64,000 nucleotides of DNA. Origin: Falciphora oryzae (taxonomy: Eukaryota > Ascomycota > Sordariomycetes > Magnaporthales > Magnaporthaceae). The stretch is from assembly GCA_000733355.1 (NCBI GenBank), contig JNVV01000009.1, positions 812,919 to 876,918 on the forward strand, given 5' to 3'. This document shows positions 1 through 10,929 of the stretch, one piece after another. Positions within the stretch are counted from its first letter, which is position 1; every line of letters begins with the position of its first letter. The position numbers and the translations under genes were made by a program. A model generated the notes under the pieces. The model was not told the DNA's origin, did no database searches, and was given only the letters and a program-made list of their open reading frames with translations.

Positions 1-387
1 TGCCAGTCTAAAGCGAATCGTTCTCAAGAGGACAAAAGAAACAAAAACAAAAGTACAGCTGGATTCGCCATCCAGTGGCGAGGGAAACTGCCTCCTAGCC
101 CAGGGAGGTGCCCCCTAGTTGCCCAGACATTTCCTGCATGGTAGCGGGCAGGTGCAATTCTCTGAGCGAGGCATGAGGGCATGTCCAAGCGGGAATAGTG
201 TAAGGGGTGGTTTGCACCTCCCAGATAATACATACTGCTTATGGGCGAAGGTTTGTTCGCTTGACAAAATTCAGGGGGACCTTCACCCCTCACACAGAAG
301 GCCCGAGAGTCCTGATCAGGTTCTCCTGAACAAGACCGACATCGCTCCTCTCCATATTCACAAACCGGATCTTCAAAAAAGAAGCAG
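1..387. other. Left-edge intergenic / probable 3' UTR
   Basis: No recognisable gene. The open frame at 24-293 on the minus strand could only be reached by splicing out the tail of the neighbouring FTS-like gene, and its codon use is not coding-like. I take the stretch as 3' UTR or spacer. Confidence 0.5.
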
Positions 388-1714
388 TCAGCAGCAGCAC
401 GAAACGGCCCATAGCACTAGATACCATGACCACTGATACAACAAGGCGGACCAAAACGTCTCGGTAGTGGATTTTGCAAATTGACCAGGGTCAGGGTGTT
501 CGGGCACACTCACCACTTCGTCAGCCACGGCGTTTCCAAAAAGCGCCTGCTCCGACAGGCTGGCCGCAATGAGCCTGTCGACCCTATCCTCCCACACGCC
601 GTCCCAGTTCCACTCGCCAGGCTTACGGGGGCCGATGGATCCAGAACCACCAACACTGCTACCCCCAGCCGTCGTTCCAGCATTGCTGGCATTGCCGTCC
701 TCCGAAGGCGCCACCGACGCCGGCGCATCCGGCGCGGCGGCGGCAGCCCCATCGCTAGCCGCGACACCATCAATCGAAGCCGCCTGCTGCTGCTGCTGTG
801 GCGGCCGCTTCTGCAGCTGCCGCGTCCTCCAGGCGTGCCAGGCGCCCGGGTTGCCGGCGGCCTCGAGCGGAACCGAGTCGAGCATGGCCTCGTCGTCAAA
901 GGTGCTGGCGATGTAGCGCAGCACGTCGTACGTTGACACGTCCTCGCCCCTGGCCGCAGCCGTCCGCAGGTGGCTCTGCGGGCCGCCGACCGACGAGACC
1001 TTGGAGGACGAGGCCGGCGTGACTTCGGCGTCCCGACCGCCACCACCACTGTTGTTGTTGCTGTTGGAAGGCCTCGGGGGCGTCTGCTGCAGGTTGCTGC
1101 TGTTGGCATTGTTGTTACTACCCCTGGTCCGGGAGCTGCCCCTGCCGAACCAGGCGGGGAAGCCGTGGCGCAGGCTGAAGCCGCCGGGGGGCAGGCGCTC
1201 GTCGTCGGTGGCGCTGACGGTGCCGTTGTCGTGGATGTCGGTGGTGTACATGTACGTGGTCAGGGGCGCGATGAGCGGGTGGAACATGTCGGTCGAGAAG
1301 GTTACCAGCGGCGGCAGGCGGGGGTACGTGCCAGGGAACGAGATCTGGAAGCGCAGGATCGAGTTCGCGTACGGTCCTGCGGGCGGTTTGACGTTGAGTT
1401 CCTTGGCCCGAGAAAAAGTATCACAACCGTGTGCCCGGGGCTAGCTAGCACTTGTCCTCCTCACCTTTGCGAACAAACATGACGCCAGACCACAGGGTCG
1501 GGTCGCCGGGGGTTAAGCTGACGAAGACGCCGTCGGGACGGGCCTGCTTCAGTCCTGCGCTGTGTGACACAGACGACAACAAAAGTCAGCTGATGCTGGC
1601 AGATAGGTGGTTTTCGCATCATCGCCTGATATCCATGTTTCGTTGCGCATACAATTCGGCCAGTAGGTTCTGCCGCCTCAGCGACGGCAGCGACGACATC
1701 TTTACGGACGCCAT
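388..1714 (-). CDS. FTS/AKTIP-like inactive E2 (UEV-type) protein
   Basis: Three exons on the minus strand (1714-1653, 1559-1465, 1376-388), 381 residues. The start is the ATG at 1714, before a conserved-looking MSSLPSLRRQNLLAE segment; the joins read on into LKQARPDGVFVSLTPGDP, then FVRKGPY and ILRFQISFPGTYP. This is a ubiquitin-conjugating (UBC) fold of about 110 residues. The usual HPN/catalytic-Cys region reads FHPLIAPLTTYMYTT with no cysteine, so it should not transfer ubiquitin. In animals and Aspergillus, such FTS/AKTIP proteins belong to the FTS-Hook-FHIP dynein adaptor on early endosomes; applying that role here is inference. After the fold come a GFSLRHGFPAWFGRG segment, N-, G-, Q- and A-rich low complexity, and a conserved-looking block with WDGVWEDRVDRL. 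The C-terminus is uncertain: a GTGAGTG donor-like site lies near 512, and codons beyond it lose G/C-ending bias. Confidence 0.75.
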
Positions 1715-2616
1715 CTCGGAGTCGTCGGTTTGCGGGCGATGATGATGTTGTTGTTGCTGTCGTCGTCGTCGTTGGTGTCGCTCATTTTGCGTCGTGGCCC
1801 ATGTGTCGAGTTGAAACGCGACATGGATGACAGAGACGAAAAAAAAAAAAAAGAAAAAAAAACCGATCAATCAAATTCAATGCCGGCACGTCAAATCGCG
1901 CGCCGCCTTCCTGGCATCCAAATTTCATGCGGCGGGCGCACGCGCGGCTGGCTCAATTGTCGCGACACAAGCGTGCATGCATTGCAGTGAGCTTAGCACA
2001 TGCTCAGCTAGCGCCAAGCAATTTTGCTGCTTGTGCAATCAATGCCGGGGCCACCTTAGCCGAGAGCGGTCAGCCGCGGCAGAAACGGTCCCTGCAGAAA
2101 CCAGGGTCCGGCCATCGGGGGCAGTTGAATCAGGATGACGGCATGGTGGGGTAGGTACAGTGCGGCTGCTGCTCGCTGCGGGGTAGCTCAGACAGCGCAG
2201 AGTGGCCTTGGGTGAGGTTTGTTCGGGTCGGGCTGGCAGACTGATGCCAAAATCCGCCCATCTCGTCGGCCTGAAAGTCTTGTCATGGGCGTCAAGAAAG
2301 ACAGCGGCAGATGGACAGAAACTAGAATCGATTATTGGGTCTACTCAGTCCTAAGGGGAGAGTCTTTTTCCGCGCTCAAACCACATCATCCAACTTTGCG
2401 CAAACAATGCAGCCAGGTATAGTAGGGCAGGTATGCATGCGGTATGGTATATATGTACGTACTTGGGAGCCTGGGCAGGGATAGCAAAAGGAAGGGACGA
2501 AGATAGCGACAGCTCGGTTGTGCCAACGGGAGTGGGCAAAAGAATCAGGTAGATAAAGGCAAGTAGGCAGGTGGGTTTTTAAATGCAAGACGACAACGAC
2601 GCAACCGCGAGAGCGC
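1715..2616. other. Intergenic, FTS-like promoter side
   Basis: This spacer lies upstream of the FTS-like start and downstream of the CCDC124-like stop. It contains an interrupted poly-A tract near 1839-1861 and no supported gene. Confidence 0.5.
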
Positions 2617-3912
2617 CTACTTCTTCTCAGACAGCCGAGTCTCGATCTTGGCCTTCTCGCGCTCCCGGATCTCCCTAAGCTCGTCCTTGGAGGTGTCGTA
2701 GCTGGCCGTGACCTGGTTGAAGGGGTTCTCGGGGCTGCGCTCAAACTCCTTGCGCAGCTTCTCCTGCTTCTGCTTGAGCCGCAGCCCCGCCATGCTGCCG
2801 TCGGCCTCGGCCTCCTTGAGCCGGCGCTCCTCGAAGGCGGCGTAGGCGGCCTTGAACCGGCGCTCCGGGTGCCTGTCGACCTTGGCCGCGTCCGACGAGC
2901 CGCCCGTGAGCGAGAGCGCGTCGAGCGCGTTGTCGATGCCCGACGCGTTGAGCGCCGACAGCCCGCGCTTGGACGAGGAGCCGCCGTCGTCGTCCAGCTG
3001 CGACAGGTCCAGCCCCCGCGACGCCGTCTTCTTGGGCGCCGCCTTGGAGTTCTTGGGCGCCGCCCGCCCCGGCGTGTTGCGCTCGTCCTCGGCCATCAGG
3101 GCCTCCTTCTCTGCCTTCTTGCGCGCCTGATCGGCCTTCTTGGCCGCCTCAGCCTCCCTGCAGGTAGGGGAGTCGGGACAGAAGGCGGGGCGCGCAAGGC
3201 ACGAAGCCCACGCCCCCAGCGTCCCTCGTCGTCAGCATTGCGTACGGACCAGACCACCGTTCACGGCATGACGAAAAAGGAAATAAAGCGACGATGGAAC
3301 GGATGTGAGGTGATCATGTGCCCCCGCGGATGAATGGAAGAAGGGGCATTTTGGAGTCTAGGCGTTAGTTGCGGTGTAGGGGGTGAGACACGTGTCACGG
3401 CCGCATATTTCGCGGGCGGTGGTGGTGGGGATGGGCTGAGAGGGAAACGTGAAGGCAGCGAGGCAAGGCGGGCAGGTGGTCGTCGGGCTGCACAGCAAAG
3501 GCGTCTGGCCCATGCCGGTCCAGGCGCGTCCGGCCACGCGCAAGAGGCGTGCCATATTTGCAGGGAAACGGCGGGAAGGAGGGAAATGAATAAGGGGAAG
3601 TGACAGGTCGGGATCGGGGGACCTGTCGCCGAGCCTTCGAGTCACGGGCGCATGCACACACGTGCACTCTCTTTTTTGTGCTCTGCTCTCATAGCCCCAT
3701 ACTCTCTCTCTCTCTCTCCCCGTCTCATACTCTCGTTCGTTCACTCACTTTTTGGAGTTGTTCTTTGCGCCCTTTTCCCACTCTGCAGCCTCCCGCGACT
3801 CCCGCCGGGCGTCTTCCGCCGCCGCTTTTTGCGCCGCCGCGTCGGCTTTGCGGGCCTGCCCCTGCGCCTTCTTGCTGTTCTCGCCGCCGCCGCCTCCCTT
3901 CTTGCCCGCCAT
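2617..3912 (-). CDS. CCDC124/Lso2-like ribosome-associated protein (DUF1014)
   Basis: Two exons (3912-3749 and 3157-2617), 234 residues. Exon 1 encodes MAGKKGGGGENSKKAQG followed by an A/K/E-rich helix. A GTGAGTG donor at 3748 joins, after a 591-bp intron, to EAEAAKKADQARKKAEKEA. The C-terminal half holds the DUF1014 signature (RHPERRFKAAYAAFEERRL, then FERSPENPFNQVTASYDTS). The family (human CCDC124, yeast Lso2) binds 80S ribosomes near the tRNA and mRNA channels and helps stored ribosomes restart after starvation; the role here is inferred from that. Low-complexity charged N-terminal helices and a compact C-terminal domain match the family, as does the length. The intron is unusually long for this gene neighbourhood and contains a CT tract. 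Confidence 0.88.
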
Positions 3913-4195
3913 TTCGTCTTTGCTTTTTTTGGGCCCTGCTTTTCTCCGCTTGGACCTTGTGGGTGTGGGGTGATGTGTCTCCGGGGAGAGGATGGATGGG
4001 TGGGTGGATGGCCGAGGAGGTTCTGTCCGTATGTGCTGCTGCCTCGGTCCTGCGTGCTGTTCTGTGCTGTGTAATGTGTTCTTTTTTTTTTTTTTTTTTT
4101 CCTCTCAATTTTTCGGCCGAGCCGGTGCAGGCGCGACGTGGTCAGTGAGGGGTTAGGCTGCCCCGGTTGGGCTTTTGGGGTTGGTGGGCTGCGAC

Positions 4196-4221
4196 GGTGG
4201 TGGTGGTGGTGGTGGTGGTGG
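4196..4221. repeat. (GGT)n microsatellite
   Basis: About eight to nine uninterrupted GGT units lie roughly 280 bp upstream of the CCDC124-like start codon. Confidence 0.9.
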
Positions 4222-5694
4222 CCTGGGAGAGCGTTGCACCGAGACGAGGTCGGGTCCGAGCCGGCCAGCTGAGCTCTCTGTCGCTGCCGGCAGAGCTGCG
4301 CGGGCGCGGGTCGCGATTCGTCGGTCGTGTGCGATGGGCAGCGCGCGCGCGGGCGATGCTGTCACAGAGGCCCGTCCGTCGTTGGGGCGTCTATCGCCGG
4401 GCTGTGATGCTGGCCGCACTGCACTGCACCTTTGTCGTGCTTGCGGGTGGAGCTGACCGGTGTGTCAAGTGATTGCCTGCCCTTCCAATCGGGGCAACGG
4501 AGCGATTTCGCGGGTTTGCTGTTGTTTGTGTTTTTTTGTTTGTTGACTGGGCTGTCATTTTTTTCTCGAGTCCTTTTTTCCCCTCCCCGTGCCCCCCGCC
4601 ATCAGCCCGTCAACTCAGTCTAGTGTGCGCTGGAGGTCCCACACTGTGAGGCCCCCAGCAGCTGATGTCTCGCCGCAACCGGCATCCATCACGACGCCCC
4701 TGCCACGTTCAACAGCCACGCCCTCGCAGGAAAACCACCTGCATGCTTCAGTCGTCGCATGGAGCCCACAGAGATGGAGGTAGGTATCTCCGTACCCGCC
4801 GACGGAAAGAACTGAAAATAAAACGAAAAGCGACTTTGCTGGTTTGGGCAGGTCACACACAATTACGGACGGCTGGACATGCCTGCCTCGACACCGCTAT
4901 TTTGGGTTTTTGGCTTTGATATCATCTCCCGCTCTGCTTATGCCTCCTCGGGTTTTCGTGCCTTGACCGGTACGGCAGGTACAGCAAACGCTTGCAGCGA
5001 CGAGCCCCGCGCAAGCCCTCACCGGTTCTCCATTTCCTTGTCACAAACAACACAACGTCTCCAATATCATATCTGATGTTTTGCTCACTATGACGGCAAA
5101 ACGCAGGCCTTGTCCTGTTCTTGTCGCCGCTGGTTGCGGCTGGCTGGCCGAGGGAGGTCGGCGATATTGGTCGCGGCGGCTCTGCCCGATTGAGCATCCC
5201 GGGGATCAGATACCGCTAGTCTAGTATGTTGGGGGTTACCTATCAGATCAGCCACACGCCCACTCACTCTGAGACGACAACGAAAGACGACGAAAGAGGC
5301 ACACGGGCACGCAGACATACACACAGACAACAAGCAAAGCACTTAGATAATAGATGGACAAATAGATGAATAACGGATAGATAACCACACAGCGCAGATA
5401 GTTAAGCATCGACCACGACAGCATCTCCCTTGTGCGTCACGAAGAACCTAGCAAACCCCGAGATAGGAGCATCAAGTGACCCCCAGGCGGGGAGCCGCGT
5501 TTGCAACACCTACCTCCCCGACGTTTTCCCGTGAACTCTGATTTTCGTCTCCTCCCTCGCCTGCATCTCCCCCTCCTCCCCCTTCCTTTTTTTTCCCACC
5601 GCTTCGTGGGGAGCGTGTCCGTAGCCAAACAGAAGCACTCGCTCAACTCCGCCGCTAGGCCCAAGTGACACGCATACATTGGCACACGCCTTTT

Positions 5695-5712
5695 CGCTCG
5701 CTCGCTCGCTCG
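5695..5712. repeat. (CTCG)n short tandem repeat
   Basis: Four to five tandem CTCG units in non-coding DNA. Confidence 0.8.
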
Positions 5713-6143
5713 CACCCACAGATGGACACACCCCCTTGCCTGCAGACAACAGCAGCAGGAGAACCCAGTCCGAACCCGGTTTCCTCGCCGGTCCAAAATG
5801 CCACATGGCGCTGGGGATTGGAGGGCAGGGAAATTCCCCCGGTGGTCCGGGGGACAGGGAGGAGAGGAGGGCAGACTGCACAGCCGCCTTTGGGCGTCAA
5901 GAAGGAGGAAGGGCAAAAACAAGCCGGAACCGCTCCTTTCTCGATGCAGCCGGCTGATCTTCGCGCGCGCGCGCATCTGATCTCCGGCCAAGGGGAAAGC
6001 GTATGTAGCCTTGACCCAGTCCTGCAGCAGGGCCCCCGGCCTCTACTCAGGATTGGCTCGGTGGGTAGCATCTGCGTTGGCAAACAGATTCTAGCGCCCT
6101 TTTTCTTGTTCTTATTCGTGTGTATGCGGTTAGCCTGGCTTTG

Positions 6144-6144
<1 letters not shown>

Positions 6145-6174
<30 letters not shown>
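6145..6174. repeat. T30 homopolymer
   Basis: An unbroken run of 30 T, the longest homopolymer in the window, in the left desert. Confidence 0.95.
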
Positions 6175-6177
<3 letters not shown>

Positions 6178-9100
6178 CTTTTGCTCCTTTCCCCTTCTCG
6201 CCACCCAACCATCACATCTCCGTGGGCGCCACCCCTGATATGTACGTACCGTACACTTACCGGCGTTGCAGGAGGTTTCATCACAAAGGTGGATGTACCC
6301 TTTCCCAGGAAGTGGGGAAACTGTCGCCTGCTTTCGCGACGCCGTAGATCCGAACAAGACCGGTGAGACTAGTGGCGATGTCGGATTGGTCGATCTCAAA
6401 AAGGCTGAGGTAGGGGGACGTGGGAGGGGTGGGCAGCAGCCAGTACCACGGATACTCGCGGGACACGCGGTGAACCGGGAAGGGAGGAGGGGTGTGCGAC
6501 GAGGCCAAGCCAACCAGCGGGCGAGCAGCCCCGGGTTCTTGCGACCTGTTGCCGTGGACAGCTGCTGCTTGGGGACGAACGCCTGTCGTCTGTCACCACT
6601 ACCACCAGCACCCGACGGGTAATCTCGGGCTGGCCGCCGCGCCGCCGCCGCCCGTCCGTCCGCCCACGTCGTCCCACGCGCTCACCCCTTTGCCCCCCTC
6701 TCGTGTCGCGCGCCCGAGATTGCGAAAAGGCGGCAGCCGGGCGGCGGGACCATGGCCTGATGGACGTTAGTGCCAGAAGAACCCAGCACCGAGGTCTCGT
6801 CTCGAGAGGGGGACCAAAGGGATCTCTCCCCTCGCGTAGCGCAGGCTGCGACTGGGTGGAGCCACCACGATAACGGGGACGCGGTTCCGACCTCCGCGCT
6901 GGTGTCACTGGGTGGCGGCACACGGCTGTGTGCGCGCGCGCAGAAAAGGCGCCGCGGGAAGTCCCACCGGGCTATTGCAGCCTCTTTGTGTCAAGATCGG
7001 CTGGCGAACCCGATCATTTGCCCGGTGCTCGTGCAAAGAACCGCTTTGCGAACCCCTGGCCGCCTTGGAGGAGCCCCGAGTACCGCCCGCCACCTCGCAC
7101 TGCTCTTCGTTCACGCGGCCTGCTGCCCCCGGGGAACCTTCCTCTGGTCCATCCATCCTTTCCTCTCTCATCGCAAATCGAAACAGAGCACGGATGGACG
7201 ACGCAACGTGTGATACGCTGCGTTGGCATCCATAGAGAGGAACGTCACACCGCCCAGACGATGCCTCTGATTGTCGCGATTGGGTGTGCCAACTTCTTTC
7301 TCCGTCGCGAAGCTTGCTGGCGACGGAAGTACCTTACCTGCGACATTGAGAAAAAGAAGAAAAATAAAATAAAAAATAAAAAAAAATCAAGTGTTGAGTT
7401 GACAGGAGGGGACACGACGACCGTGTGCCGAGGTTGGGCTTCGGCCACTTCCGTCCTTGGGTTCGCGCGCTCAGGCCACTGCTGGAAAGACAGCCAGCGC
7501 GCCGGCAGTATCTGCGCACCCGACAGCAATGCCTTTTATGCGTCATGTGAGACGTGGGCTGCCTATATTTGTTGCAGGCCAAGCCTAGGAGCCAGGGTCG
7601 CTCGGGAGGCCATCCGACGTCAGTTTGCCAGGAATGCAGGTGGTGGGTGCGCGACAAAGAAAAAGATGAAAAAGAAAAGAAAGAAAAAAACGACACATCA
7701 CCGGCATTCAATTTTTTTTTTTTCTGATATGGGCAGCAACGCAGCTCCTGCGTGACCACGGCAGCCGAGCATACACAAGATGGAGCTCTAGGGTCCACAG
7801 GCATGCTGGCACGCCCTCGCATGGAGCAGCAGGCACTGATGGAGGGCGGGACACTAACATGACGGGCGGCTTGTCGGGGAATTTTGTTGGAAATTATCGA
7901 TATGCGGGGGAAGGTACTGCGACCTCAGTGGGCGAGCTGGTGTCACCAGCTGCGCTCTCACATCTCATCCGCATGTCGCACAGCAGGCGCTGGGCCGTTC
8001 GTGGCACATGCTTTCGTCCTGCGGGCAGGGAGGACCTGCGAAGCCCGCCTGTGGTTTTTGTCTGGCCTGCTGCCACCCCCGGCGGCTCGCCGCTGCTTGG
8101 CCTGCCTGGATACCTAAATACCGCAACACCCAACGCAACGTCAGCCTCACTCGTTGTTTCGGAGGTCCTGGTTGGCCCGCCGGATGGGGTGGCCTCGCTG
8201 GCCGACCGATAATCCAATGCCGCCGCTGGCGCGTGGACACCAAGCACACAGCACGCACGGCCCAGGTGGCCGCCGCCGGGTCGGGGCCGTACTAGCTGCT
8301 GTGACCCTCTCCTCTCGGACATGCGTCAGACTCGTCGAGCCCGAAGATAACGGAGACCAGACCTCCGTTTCTCTTGGAAAACATAGTTGACGTGAGAGTG
8401 ACGTCGCGCCATGAGATTTCCGCCAGCCTCGGCGCGTGCGGAACCCTGGCCCGGCTGCAGCGAAATGGACATGAGACTCCTCCTTCCTTCCTGATGTTGC
8501 CGGCAATCGATGCCCGCCGTCAATAGTGGCGGAGTAATTGGCTCCGGCAATGCGCTGGCCGCTCGCTAGTGGGTACCGGGACTGGGCGGGAGCGGGCGAA
8601 ACGAGGCGATAAGCATCGGTGGGAATTGCGCTCGTCGGGGATGTGGTGATTGTTACAAGGAAACCGGTGAGCCGACACCGTCATCACCACCACCGCTTTT
8701 GGAAAAAGCTGCATGGGCTTCGGTCTGGGCCCCGGGCGCACGGGGCCCGGCGGCAGGATGCGTTGGCCCCAAGGCCCAAGCCAGCCATCTGCCGCGCTAC
8801 GACGCCAGTAGTTTCCGGGCTGAGCAGAGACGTGCCGTGAAATGCGCGTCAGTAGGCATTCATGGTTGGGCCACACCGGGCTCGGTGAGCATCGACCTTT
8901 TCGTGTCTTGTCGCTGCGCCTGGCCGGCTTAGCTTCGGGACGACGACGGCGTCAACAAAAATAGTCGTCGCCCATCCGACTTGGCAGCAATGCAGCGGCT
9001 ACTCACCTCAAACACCCGATTCCCCACTGGAGCTTGTCACCGCCAAGTCGGCCGCGTGTCCATGACACGGCGGCCCGGAAGGAGGCTGCTTCCCGCGCTG

Positions 9101-10374
9101 TGGACACGACATGGCCTGGCATGATGATGGGGCTGTCTCACTGGCTCTCCCCGAGGACCGATGGGCAGAGTCTGACCACACTGAATACGAAAATCCCACT
9201 GCGAGAGCACACGGTGAGACGGCCGACTCCGTCTTGCCGCTTTCGATACCAACCTTCTGTGTTGCACCGATCCCGCCATGGGACGGGAGGATGGATGGGA
9301 AAGGGAGGAGGAGAGCTGAGAGGGAGGGAGGGATCAGGGGTTGGCCAGGGTGGCGGGCAAAGTGGCAGGCATTGGGACGCCCGCCGCCCGATGTGCTGAT
9401 GCGAACCGCCGCCGCATTCCTTCCTCTCTTGATAGGAGGACGCCTCGATACGTGCATACTTGGCAGCTTCAGATATACCCGTGTTTGCAGCGGCCCTGGT
9501 CCGGCCGCCTTTTGCCTGGTAAATACGGTGTAGCACGGCGAGATAAACCCGACAGTTGCATGGGTCGTCCTGGACTCCTCCATTTCTTTCCGGCAAAGTG
9601 CAGCCTTTCCTTCCGGACGCAACTAGCAAGCGAGGCCTTGTTGTTACGGGAGCCGCCCTGTTGTGCTCTCCACTTTGACGCCCGGGTTTGGGGGCGTATG
9701 AGGCTTGGAGCCAAGGGATGAATGCAGTCATCGTCGTGATGCAGAGTCCCATCTAGCTCATGTAATGCCGGCCCAGGATGGTTAGTGGGCCGATCAGGCC
9801 TGTCAGGAGGCGGATCAGTGTGATTTCGGTTCTCCTGATCGGGATGTGGCCTCGAGATCGTCGGATAAGTGAAGACGGTGCTTGGATCTTTTTTCTCAAG
9901 AGTCCATATGCGCCGATCCCGCGAGCTCTCCCTTGCATGCACGCATCTCCAAATCCGGGCTGCCTCGTGTTCGCCTGGAGGCTGGAGTTGAGACTACCAG
10001 GTTCCGCAGGAGTAAACCGGAAGGAGGCGAAAATAAACAAAAAGAAAGAAAGAGAATAAAATAAAAAAGGAACCATGCAGGAAGAAAAGAGATGATGGGC
10101 GGCGAGCCGGAACAGTGACCGGCAGTGCATCCACCGACTTGGCCGAACCGTAACGCCAGCGTCCATCAGCCTCTGTGCTTCTGCCGTATCATTAGGCGCG
10201 CAGGGCAGGCAGGGCAGGCAGGCTAGGAGGACCAGGCCAGCTTGTCCTCCATGTCACCGATTGCCATTTTAGGCATGCTGCATGACGGCCCTGGCCGCAT
10301 CCCCGGGCGGACAGGGCAACAGATGCAGCAGAGAGCCAGTCACTTGCCGGACCCACGAGTGACAGTAAAAAATA

Positions 10375-10929
10375 NNNNNNNNNNNNNNNNNNNNNNNNNN
10401 NNNNNNNNNNNNNNNNNNNNNNNNNNNNNNNNNNNNNNNNNNNNNNNNNNNNNNNNNNNNNNNNNNNNNNNNNNNNNNNNNNNNNNNNNNNNNNNNNNNN
10501 NNNNNNNNNNNNNNNNNNNNNNNNNNNNNNNNNNNNNNNNNNNNNNNNNNNNNNNNNNNNNNNNNNNNNNNNNNNNNNNNNNNNNNNNNNNNNNNNNNNN
10601 NNNNNNNNNNNNNNNNNNNNNNNNNNNNNNNNNNNNNNNNNNNNNNNNNNNNNNNNNNNNNNNNNNNNNNNNNNNNNNNNNNNNNNNNNNNNNNNNNNNN
10701 NNNNNNNNNNNNNNNNNNNNNNNNNNNNNNNNNNNNNNNNNNNNNNNNNNNNNNNNNNNNNNNNNNNNNNNNNNNNNNNNNNNNNNNNNNNNNNNNNNNN
10801 NNNNNNNNNNNNNNNNNNNNNNNNNNNNNNNNNNNNNNNNNNNNNNNNNNNNNNNNNNNNNNNNNNNNNNNNNNNNNNNNNNNNNNNNNNNNNNNNNNNN
10901 NNNNNNNNNNNNNNNNNNNNNNNNNNNNN
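10375..10929. other. Assembly gap (555 N)
   Basis: Unknown bases. The right edge begins with a short perfect inverted repeat (CATGGGC, loop CTT, GCCCATG at 10930-10946). Open frames spanning the gap are artefacts. Confidence 0.99.

Noticed and set aside
24..293. Extra last exon of the FTS-like gene reached from the donor at about 512
   Set aside because: The phase works, but the codon use and translation do not look protein-like.
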